Below the pieces are notes generated by a model. The model worked only from the letters and a program-made list of their open reading frames with translations. It made no database searches and was not told where the DNA came from. 11,497 nt of DNA. It comes from an uncultured Tannerella sp. (lineage in GTDB: Bacteria > Bacteroidota > Bacteroidia > Bacteroidales > Tannerellaceae). The first letter of the stretch is position 1; every line of letters begins with the position of its first letter. The stretch lies in NCBI GenBank assembly GCA_938036405.1, contig CALHPT010000005.1:1-11497 (forward strand), in the 5' to 3' direction. The position numbers were made by a program, and so were the translations under genes. Shown one piece after another: positions 5,909 through 11,497 of the stretch.

Positions 5909-7312
5909 ATGCTCTTGATCACCCTCCTTTTTCTGCTACCTATCAGCCGCTTATGTGTATCAGCCTCACCATCGCCGCCTACCGATACGATTAAGCAGGG
6001 CGACATTGTGATTAACGAGGTCATGGCCTCACCGAAGGGCGCCCAAGGGCTGCCCGAAACGGATTACGTGGAGCTGTACAACGCTTCCGGGCGGTCGATC
6101 TCACTGAAAGGGTGGGCGTTCATTTATGATAACACCGTGATAAGGCTACCCAACGTGCCCCTCGCAGCAGGGCATTACGCCGTACTCTATCGCAAGGGGA
6201 AGCCTCTATCGGCGAACAAGAAAGCTCTCACCTTGGGGATGGGTGACTTTCCCACCAGTATGTCTAACGCTGGCAAACAGCTCGCATTGAAAGACCCGTC
6301 GGGTGCGGTCATTCATGCTTATTTCTACCCGAAGGCCGAGGCGGGCAGATCCATCGAACGCGGCGAAGGCGATAAGTGGCATCTCTCATCTGATCCGCGC
6401 GGCGGTACACCTGGCGAAGAGAACTCGGACGGCATACCCGAGAAGCCTGACGAACCCAACGTGCCGAATAAACCGAGTGAACCAGAGAAAACTGATCCGG
6501 TTGAGCCGAAGGAGATCGTCCTCAACGAAATCCTCTTCGACCCGCAGCCGGGCGGTAGCGAATACATCGAGCTATACAACTGCTCCGACCGCATACTACC
6601 GACCGATGGCCTCGCCATCGCCCTACGCAAAACTGACGGGAACCTCGGCGCACGCCACCCGCTTGCTCCTCTCGCTATAACCCTTGCACCGGGCGACTAT
6701 CTCGCCCTAACGACCGACCCTAACGGCGGATTCAAATACTTCCGAACAATAGCCCCCGACGCTATTCGTCGCCTCAAACTGCCCGTGCTGAACAATCAGG
6801 GGGCCACGATCGTCCTGCTTCGAACAGCCGATAGCACCGTCATCGACGAGGTAACATATTCCGCTAAGTGGCACAGCAGCGCTATCAAAGTACGAAGGGG
6901 GGTCTCTCTTGAGCGAATCAGTGCCGACCGCGAGACACAGGAGGCCGACAACTGGACGTCAGCCGCCACAGAGACGGGCTATGGGACACCGGGCTACAAA
7001 AATTCGCAGTCCGAGACGTCGTCACATACCGAGGAAGGTGTGACCATCAGCGAACCTGAATACAACGCCTCCACACGCGACTACCGGATTCGTTACCGGA
7101 TGGATAAATCCGATTACCGATGCCACATGGCGGTCTATTCAGGTAATGGACAGCAGGTGGCCGTGATCGCTAACAACCAGCTGCTAACGCCTGATGGTGA
7201 AATCCACTGGGACGGTGCAGGCCTCTCACCTGGCATCTACATCTTCCATGTCGACCTCTATCACCCCGACGGCAGCAGCCATCACATCAAAAAGCCGCTC
7301 TTAGTGCATTGA
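5909..7312 (+). CDS. Secreted protein with two lamin-tail (LTD) domains and a C-terminal Ig-like/FlgD-like domain
   Basis: The preferred protein has 467 residues. It begins with a signal peptide (MLLITLLFLLPISRLCVSAS). The first LTD runs from about residue 32 to 172 (IVINEVMASP, DYVELYNASG, SISLKGWAF, ending GGTPGEEN). A proline-rich linker follows at about 173-200 (PEKPDEPNVPNKPSEPEK). The second LTD spans about 202-366 (IVLNEILFDP, EYIELYNCSD, NNQGATIVLL, ending GYGTPGYKN). The C-terminal domain (about 379-467) contains VYSGNGQQV and HWDGAGLSPGIYIFHVDLY, like the FlgD Ig-like fold and type IX secretion C-terminal domains, and ends KKPLLVH. LTDs are extracellular structural or binding domains in bacteria; no catalytic residues are evident. 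The frame stays open to an ATG at 5738 with GGAG upstream, but that adds 57 residues, largely encoded by repeats, before the signal peptide, so 5909 is preferred. An imperfect -7 box (CACCTTTG) is at 5672-5679. Confidence 0.85.
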   Translation: MLLITLLFLLPISRLCVSASPSPPTDTIKQGDIVINEVMASPKGAQGLPETDYVELYNASGRSISLKGWAFIYDNTVIRLPNVPLAAGHYAVLYRKGKPLSANKKALTLGMGDFPTSMSNAGKQLALKDPSGAVIHAYFYPKAEAGRSIERGEGDKWHLSSDPRGGTPGEENSDGIPEKPDEPNVPNKPSEPEKTDPVEPKEIVLNEILFDPQPGGSEYIELYNCSDRILPTDGLAIALRKTDGNLGARHPLAPLAITLAPGDYLALTTDPNGGFKYFRTIAPDAIRRLKLPVLNNQGATIVLLRTADSTVIDEVTYSAKWHSSAIKVRRGVSLERISADRETQEADNWTSAATETGYGTPGYKNSQSETSSHTEEGVTISEPEYNASTRDYRIRYRMDKSDYRCHMAVYSGNGQQVAVIANNQLLTPDGEIHWDGAGLSPGIYIFHVDLYHPDGSSHHIKKPLLVH

Positions 7313-7321
7313 ACAGAAGAC

Positions 7322-7355
7322 GGAGGGTAGACCCGTAAACTTTGATCTACCCTCC
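7322..7355. terminator. Hairpin between convergent genes, probable shared terminator
   Basis: GGAGGGTAGA (7322-7331) pairs perfectly with TCTACCCTCC (7346-7355) around a 14-base loop. It starts 9 bases after the stop of the LTD gene and lies 7 bases beyond the stop of the minus-strand gene at 7363, so it can serve both. Neither side has a strong T-tract. Confidence 0.65.
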
Positions 7356-7362
7356 ATCTCTG

Positions 7363-8007
7363 CTACCACCGGTAGCCCATTCCCAGCGTCAGGTAGCCTT
7401 TCACGCCGTAGCCCAGCTCCCAGCTAGCGAACAGTTGGCGCCCCACGGAAACACCAAAGAAGGTGACCTGTCCGGTGTGAAAAATGCTGTACTGCACGTC
7501 CGGATCAAAAAACTCACGCTTCCATTTCATGCCCACGCCCAGACCCAGACCTGAATAAAGGCGTACCATCGGTCGGTTGAGGTACGTGAAGCGCACGGCT
7601 GGGTAGATGGCCAGGCGATGCGTGTAAAGGTGATCCACCGACATGCCGTCGAGGCGTTGGCTCTGGTAGATGCCCGAGTAGGACGTCTGTACACCCAGCG
7701 CCAGCCAACGGCTCAGCTCTTGGGTGTAGCCCACCGACAGCGCCTGCGTATAGATACGGTCACCGTAGCTGTATCGGCTGCGGTCGTAGCGCTCCCACGG
7801 TGTGTTCCCCTCGAACCGTCCCTCCGGCCAACCGGGTGTATCGTCGTGATACATCTCGAACGGGTTCTCGACCAATCCCCAGCTGATTGATAGCTCATTT
7901 TTCAGTTTATAGGCCGGTTTGATCCCCAGCCAACGCCAACATGACTGCGCGTCGGCGCTGCAGGCCAGAGCAGTCAAGCAAATGATAAGCAGCATCTTTT
8001 TTGTCAT
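7363..8007 (-). CDS. Putative outer-membrane beta-barrel protein, 214 residues
   Basis: The protein begins with a signal peptide (MTKKMLLIICLTALACSADA, likely cut before Q21). Amphipathic strands rich in aromatic residues follow: ELSISWGLVENP, YTQALSVGYTQELSRWLALGVQTSYSG (in two strands), RLAIYPAVRFTYL, PMVRLYSGLGLGVGMKWKREF, TFFGVSVGRQLF, SWELGYGVKGYLTLG and a C-terminal MGYRW ending in tryptophan. The pattern is that of a small outer-membrane barrel, but it is not clearly close to the two barrel proteins at 1057-2410. A cysteine at residue 16 is not in a proper lipobox. The frame is open to 8487, but that extension crosses the tRNA gene and this gene's own promoter, so the ATG at 8007 is used. 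It has its own -7 element at 8043-8036 and probably forms a single-gene transcript. Function unknown. Confidence 0.82.
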   Translation of the reverse strand: MTKKMLLIICLTALACSADAQSCWRWLGIKPAYKLKNELSISWGLVENPFEMYHDDTPGWPEGRFEGNTPWERYDRSRYSYGDRIYTQALSVGYTQELSRWLALGVQTSYSGIYQSQRLDGMSVDHLYTHRLAIYPAVRFTYLNRPMVRLYSGLGLGVGMKWKREFFDPDVQYSIFHTGQVTFFGVSVGRQLFASWELGYGVKGYLTLGMGYRW

Positions 8008-8035
8008 ATCCGTAATTGTAAACTTGTGAGGGGCG

Positions 8036-8043
8036 CAAATGTA
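8036..8043 (-). promoter_or_regulatory. Bacteroidetes-type -7 element (TACATTTG) of the 7363-8007 gene
   Basis: On the minus strand TACATTTG is a full TAnnTTTG match, 28 bases before the ATG at 8007. A TTG lies 25 bases further upstream (in GGGTTGCC), slightly farther than the usual 19-23, so the -33 assignment is weak. Confidence 0.55.
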
Positions 8044-8130
8044 AGACTGTCTGTCCTGTCTAAATAGGCAACCCTGTGACGATATATGATGGGTAATCTC
8101 CCGGCCTACTCCGAAAAGAGAGGAGAGAGA

Positions 8131-8161
8131 TTTTGCACTTATCAAATCGTTTTTACCTTTG
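8131..8161 (+). promoter_or_regulatory. Promoter of the initiator tRNA gene (TTTTG - 18 bp - TACCTTTG)
   Basis: TTTTG (8131-8135) and TACCTTTG (8154-8161) match the Bacteroidetes -33 and -7 elements with an 18-base spacer. The tRNA starts 19 bases after the -7 element, giving a very short 5' leader. This is the best promoter in the window. Confidence 0.8.
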
Positions 8162-8179
8162 CGGCCATCAACAACAGAT

Positions 8180-8251
<72 letters not shown>

Positions 8252-8336
8252 CTTGCTAAGCAAGACCGTTGATACCTTTCCCCCGTCACCTGTTTTAGGA
8301 AACAAATTCTTCTTCCATCTGTGGTAAGAATCTCAG

Positions 8337-8380
8337 AAAAGCCCCGTCGGCCTCTTTGTCCGGCGGGGCTTTTCGTGTTT
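8337..8380 (+). terminator. Strong intrinsic terminator of the tRNA-fMet transcript
   Basis: AAAAGCCCCGTCGG (8337-8350) pairs with CCGGCGGGGCTTTT (8360-8373) over 14 positions, with one T-G wobble, around a 9-base loop. The right arm runs into TTTTCGTGTTT. The 85-base trailer after the tRNA contains two smaller hairpins, CTTGC-TAA-GCAAG right after the tRNA and ATTCTT...AAGAAT, which probably matter for 3' processing. Confidence 0.93.
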
Positions 8381-8642
8381 ACACATACTCGTCCATAACG
8401 CCTTGTGTTCTCTCCCCCATCCGCACAACAGATGCTAAGCAGTGCCATTACCCGTAATTCATGGACACCGCAGCCTGTGCTCCTCACGATAGATTACAGG
8501 CCACCTCTCACTCCGGTCTATCATGACTTAACACGTCCAGCCTGAATACGTCAAGCACCTTGGAGCAATATCCTTCAGCACATAAAAACGAGAGCCTTTT
8601 CGCATTCTTTTTCCGTTTGGCCATCACCCACTCTGCGCCGCG

Positions 8643-8724
8643 GAAAGCATTCAAACTCCTGTTTTGGTCCGAGATGAGGCTCAGAAAGCGTTCAAACTCC
8701 TGTTTTGACCTGAGATGAGGCTCA
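8643..8724. repeat. Two tandem copies of a third 41-bp repeat
   Basis: Units begin at 8643 and 8684. Both carry the sequence GAAAGC(A/G)TTCAAACTCC followed by TGTTTTG and GAGATGAGGCTCA, with about four differences. Small inverted pairs are TCAAA...TTTGA and, in the second unit, CTGAG...CTCAG. The sequence is different from the arrays at 2605 and 5791, but the period is again 41. Confidence 0.85.
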
Positions 8725-8795
8725 GATTGGGTTCCACCCCCCGGGTCTTGCCTCCGCAGGGGCCGGCGACGGAAGTAGAAAGATTACAAAGTCGC

Positions 8796-8875
8796 TCCCA
8801 ACTATCTATCAAAGGATAGCGACAGCAAATTTTGAGGTGCTCTTTGAGATAGTTGATATTGAGCAGCGGTTGGGA
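8796..8875. repeat. Overlapping inverted repeats that can fold in alternative ways
   Basis: TCCCAAC (8796-8802) is matched by GTTGGGA (8869-8875), and the overlapping CAACTATCT (8799-8807) is matched by AGATAGTTG (8847-8855), so the two pairings exclude each other. A third pairing, GTCGCT with AGCGAC (8791-8822), competes as well. It lies about 120 bases before the operon promoter. It could be a mobile-element remnant or a small structured RNA; neither is proved. Confidence 0.5.
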
Positions 8876-8993
8876 ATGACATAGTGGCTACGAAGAAGCT
8901 TCTGTTTTTACCGCTTCCTTCCACGCGCCTTTTCCGTTTGGCTATAAAAGGGCGCATAGTACTCAGCCACCCATTTCGGAAAAGGCTTTCTTC

Positions 8994-9001
8994 TACTTTT
9001 G
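8994..9001 (+). promoter_or_regulatory. Bacteroidetes-type -7 element (TACTTTTG) of the glycosyltransferase operon
   Basis: TACTTTTG is a full TAnnTTTG match, 68 bases before the ATG at 9070. A TTTC at 8974-8977 is the nearest -33-like sequence, with a short 16-base spacer. It supports the start at 9070 because it lies inside the longer open frame. Confidence 0.5.
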
Positions 9002-9069
9002 CGCGCGCAATCAGAAAAAGGCGCGAACAGCCCCCTCACCCACGAAGCGGCTGGCACGCCTCCCTCCCA

Positions 9070-10476
9070 ATGAACAAGCAATCCATTATAGAGTATTACA
9101 ACCAGGCGGCGCCCGAACGGCAACGCCACAAACGTATGCGGCGCTATTACCACCGTTCGCTGGAGCGCTACTTCTCGTTTATCATCCCACCCGGCAGCCG
9201 CGTGCTGGAGATTGGGTGCGGCACAGGTGAACTGCTGGCAGCAATGCGACCGGCCTATGGCGTGGGCATCGATTTCTCGGAGCGGATGATCGAAATAGCC
9301 AGAAAATCCTTTCCGGAGCTGCGCTTTGAGATAGACGATATCGAGGAACTACGTCTCCATGAGACGTTCGATTACGTGATTATGTCAGACTTAACGATGT
9401 CACTCTGGGATGTGCAACGCGCCTTTGAACACCTGCCACAGGTTTGTCACGAACGCACACGCATCATCATTTCTAACTACAATTTTCTCTGGGAGCCGAT
9501 CCTCAAACTGGCCGAACGTCTCGGCTTGAAGCTGCGTCAGCCGAACCAAAACTGGCTTTCGGTGCAAGACATCGACAACCTGCTCCGCTTAACGGGCTTC
9601 GAGCGAGTGAAGCGTGAAAACAAGATCCTGCTGCCCATCAACATCCCGCTGCTGACGCCGTTCTGCAACCGTTTCCTGGCAAACCTGCCCCCTTTCCATC
9701 GGCTGGATTTAGTGAACCTAATCGTGGCCCGACCCGAACCACGCACAGAGGCGCCCGAGCGGACGGTATCTATCATTGTCCCAGCGCGCAACGAGCGGGG
9801 TAACATCGAGAATGCAGTCCGCCGACTGCCCGCTTTCGGTGCCTCGCAGGAGTTTGTCTTCGTCGAAGGACACTCACAGGATGGAACGTACGAGGAGATG
9901 CTCCGTGTGCGTGATGCTTATCCAGATAAACAGATCAAGGTGCTCATCCAGTCGGGGCGCGGCAAGGGCAACGCTGTGCGTGAGGGCTTCGAGGCAGCTA
10001 CGGGCGAGATGCTCTTCATCCTTGACGCCGACTTGACGACGCCGCCCGAGGACATGCCCAAGTTCTACGAGGCGCTCCGCCAGGGTAAGGGTGAGTTTAT
10101 CAACGGTTGTCGGCTCGTTTACCCGATGGAGAAGCAGGCGATGCGGCTACTTAACCTGATCGCCAATAAGAGCTTCGGGGTGCTCTTCTCCTACCTTCTG
10201 GGGCAGAGTCTAAAAGATACGCTTTGCGGTACGAAGGTGCTCTACAAGTCGGACTACGACACGCTCAAGCTGGGCCGCTCCTACTTCGGCGACTTCGATC
10301 CCTTCGGCGACTTCGACCTGCTCTTCGGCGCCGCCAAGCTAAACCTGAAGATGACGGAGATCATCATTCGATACAAGGACCGCGAATACGGATCTACGCA
10401 GATCAGCCGCTTCAAGCATGGCTGGCTGCTGATTAAAATGTGCGCCTTCGCCGCACGGAAGATTAAGTTCATTTGA
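9070..10476 (+). CDS. Fusion of a class I SAM-methyltransferase and a GT2 (polyprenyl-phosphate sugar synthase-like) glycosyltransferase
   Basis: The 468-residue protein has two enzymes. Residues about 1-225 are a Rossmann methyltransferase: VLEIGCGTG (45-53), the acidic GIDFS (66-70) that binds SAM ribose, and FDYVIMSDLTM (100-110). Residues about 232-468 are a GT-A glycosyltransferase of family 2: VSIIVPARNERGNIENAV (233-250), SGRGKGNAV (295-303), the metal-binding DADLTTPPED (319-328) and CGTKVLYKSDY (386-396). The GT2 half resembles dolichol- or undecaprenyl-phosphate mannose/glucose synthases, which make lipid-linked sugars on the cytoplasmic face. No C-terminal membrane helix is present. 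The ATG at 9070 is used: the upstream in-frame region crosses the promoter and has no family match. It is first in an operon with a second methyltransferase (28 bases away) and a GT-C-like membrane protein, which suggests supply of an activated, perhaps methyl-modified, sugar donor. The sugar is unknown. Confidence 0.9.
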   Translation: MNKQSIIEYYNQAAPERQRHKRMRRYYHRSLERYFSFIIPPGSRVLEIGCGTGELLAAMRPAYGVGIDFSERMIEIARKSFPELRFEIDDIEELRLHETFDYVIMSDLTMSLWDVQRAFEHLPQVCHERTRIIISNYNFLWEPILKLAERLGLKLRQPNQNWLSVQDIDNLLRLTGFERVKRENKILLPINIPLLTPFCNRFLANLPPFHRLDLVNLIVARPEPRTEAPERTVSIIVPARNERGNIENAVRRLPAFGASQEFVFVEGHSQDGTYEEMLRVRDAYPDKQIKVLIQSGRGKGNAVREGFEAATGEMLFILDADLTTPPEDMPKFYEALRQGKGEFINGCRLVYPMEKQAMRLLNLIANKSFGVLFSYLLGQSLKDTLCGTKVLYKSDYDTLKLGRSYFGDFDPFGDFDLLFGAAKLNLKMTEIIIRYKDREYGSTQISRFKHGWLLIKMCAFAARKIKFI

Positions 10477-10504
10477 AAAAGGAACAAGAGAGACTATAGA
10501 AAGA

Positions 10505-11230
10505 ATGGAAGAGAGATTACAACATGAGATCGCCCATGGGAAATACCTCGTGGAACATGGTGCCGGAGAGGTTTGGAACTGGGAATCGCCTGCAGGAAAA
10601 GAACGCTGGCGAAGGCGGGTAAAAATGCTTACCGACTTTATTCCAGCCGGCAGCGCGGTACTCGAATTAGGCTGTGGAACGGGCTATTTCACTAAGGAAA
10701 TCATCAAGACAGGCGCTAAGGTGACGGCCATTGACATTTCGCCTGATCTGTTGGCCGTTGCGAGAAAAGAGGTCGGAGCGCCTAATGTGGTATTTATGGA
10801 AGAGAACGCCTATCGGATGACTTTCCCGGACAACCACTTCGATTATATCATCGGCAGCTCCGTATTGCATCACCTTGATATACCCAAAGCCCTGTCGGAG
10901 ATGTTCCGCGTGCTGAAGCCCGGTGGTCGCATCGCTTTTACCGAGCCGAATATGATGAACCCGCAAATAGCGGTTCAGAAGAACGTGCCTTACGTCAAAC
11001 GCAAGTTGGGAGACTCGCCCGACGAAACGGCTTTCTTCCGGTGGCGCCTGAGTAAGCTGCTTCGGTCTTATGGTTTCGTGGATATAGCTATCCGCCCTTT
11101 TGACTTTTTACACCCTGCCACGCCTGTAAAAATGATTCCGCTCATCTCCGGTATCGGCTTGAGTATTGAGAAATGTCCGATCATCAAAGAAATATCTGGT
11201 TCACTCTTCATCAAAGCAAGCAAACAATGA
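10505..11230 (+). CDS. Class I SAM-dependent methyltransferase (Methyltransf_11/UbiE-like), 241 residues
   Basis: The single-domain protein has the SAM motif VLELGCGTG (52-60), the acidic TAIDIS (74-79), the motif II region FPDNHFDYIIGSSVLHHL (107-124) and the motif III LKPGGRIAFTEPN (137-149). The basic segment RWRRRVK (34-40) lies before the domain. It is a soluble methyltransferase; members of the family act on small molecules, quinones, lipids or sugars, so the substrate cannot be read. It starts 28 bases after the fusion gene with AAAGGA in the gap, and its stop overlaps the next ATG (ATGA), so the three genes are probably co-translated. Context suggests methylation of a sugar or lipid-linked glycan intermediate, which is inference. 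It is not evidently a duplicate of the methyltransferase domain in the fusion, which diverges outside the SAM motifs. Confidence 0.9.
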   Translation: MEERLQHEIAHGKYLVEHGAGEVWNWESPAGKERWRRRVKMLTDFIPAGSAVLELGCGTGYFTKEIIKTGAKVTAIDISPDLLAVARKEVGAPNVVFMEENAYRMTFPDNHFDYIIGSSVLHHLDIPKALSEMFRVLKPGGRIAFTEPNMMNPQIAVQKNVPYVKRKLGDSPDETAFFRWRLSKLLRSYGFVDIAIRPFDFLHPATPVKMIPLISGIGLSIEKCPIIKEISGSLFIKASKQ

Positions 11231-11497
11231 AAGACTCTAACACACCCTCTTTCGCCCAACGATTCGATGCCTTTTTCGATCGGCATCGGCAGGCTTTTTT
11301 TATGCTCATCATCGCTCTGGCCGCGTTAATGAGCATCGTTATGTTCGATGCTAAAGTCAGCCTTAGCGGAGACGACTGCGACTATATTCTTGCCGCAGAC
11401 GACTTTTGGCACCACTTCATCTTCCCCAGCCATCACGGTTCGCTTTACCCCATTGTCCTCTCGCCATTCGTCGGACTGTTTGGTTATAAGCTCGTCC
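11227..11497 (+). CDS. Membrane protein, probable GT-C glycosyltransferase (GT39/PMT-like), N-terminal part, cut by the window edge
   Basis: Ninety codons are visible. They start with a basic cytoplasmic segment (FAQRFDAFFDRHRQ), a first membrane helix (AFFMLIIALAALMSIVMF), then SLSGDDCDYILAADDFW and HHGSLYPIVLSPFVGLFGYKL. An acidic pair just after the first helix (here GDD) in the first periplasmic loop is the usual place for the catalytic/metal residue of GT-C transferases of the dolichyl-phosphate-sugar type, and the following YPIVLSP segment fits the second helix. GT-C enzymes take a sugar from a polyprenyl-phosphate and add it outside the cytoplasm. This agrees with the GT2 donor synthase two genes upstream. 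The start overlaps the previous stop by 4 bases. The rest of the protein is needed to confirm the family. Confidence 0.7.
   Translation, partial: MKDSNTPSFAQRFDAFFDRHRQAFFMLIIALAALMSIVMFDAKVSLSGDDCDYILAADDFWHHFIFPSHHGSLYPIVLSPFVGLFGYKLV

Larger units (their letters stand above)
8381..9069 (+). other. Gene-free stretch with a 41-bp direct repeat, an inverted-repeat region and the operon promoter
   Basis: No protein-coding gene was found in these bases. The frame open from a GTG at 8884 belongs to the 9070 gene but has no family-like N-terminus and contains the -7 element. The stretch holds the 41-bp repeats (8643-8724), the inverted repeats (8796-8875), a 13-base direct repeat TTTTCCGTTTGGC (8609-8621 and 8930-8942) and the promoter at 8994-9001. 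Nothing was recognised in 8381-8600 or 8726-8790. Confidence 0.75.

Noticed and set aside
7363..8007. Lipoprotein reading of the signal peptide (cysteine 16)
   Set aside because: The residues before the cysteine (ALA) do not fit a lipobox, while ADA-Q fits signal peptidase I.
8884..9069. GTG start and 62-residue extension of the methyltransferase-GT2 fusion
   Set aside because: It contains the -7 element at 8994-9001 and a hairpin-rich region with no family similarity.

Overview
The window looks like chromosomal DNA of a Bacteroidales bacterium. Perfect TAnnTTTG -7 elements lie in front of several genes, small outer-membrane beta-barrel proteins have Bacteroidetes-style signal peptides, and the fatty acyl-CoA ligase and PriA read like Bacteroidales proteins. 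The high G+C and the families suggest a high-GC oral Tannerella-like or Porphyromonas-like organism; that is an impression, since no search was run.

Layout. On the minus strand, reading from about 2410 leftwards, come two paralogous outer-membrane beta-barrel genes separated by a long perfect hairpin, then the N-terminal 351 codons of priA, which starts 2 bp after the second barrel gene and runs off the left edge. From 2411 to 3243 there is no gene. This stretch holds nine copies of a 41-bp palindromic repeat, three copies of a 42-bp repeat and a promoter. On the plus strand follow an AMP-forming acyl-CoA synthetase, a membrane methyltransferase gene of the ICMT/PEMT type broken by a one-base frameshift, and a secreted protein with two lamin-tail domains whose upstream region contains another 41-bp repeat. 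A third small outer-membrane protein lies on the minus strand at 7363-8007. Next to it, divergently oriented, is an initiator tRNA-fMet with its own promoter and a strong terminator. A gene-poor stretch (8374-9069) holds a third, unrelated 41-bp direct repeat and an inverted-repeat region.

The right end is a plus-strand operon: a SAM-methyltransferase/GT2 glycosyltransferase fusion, a second SAM-methyltransferase, and, overlapping it by ATGA, the start of a polytopic GT-C-like membrane protein. The set suggests synthesis of a polyprenyl-phosphate sugar, a methylation step, and membrane transfer of the sugar to a surface glycan, lipid or protein. The substrate cannot be read from the sequence.

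The most unusual signal is the recurrence of an exact 41-bp period in three repeat families of different sequence, each unit containing small hairpins. The GT2-methyltransferase operon is the most interesting coding unit.
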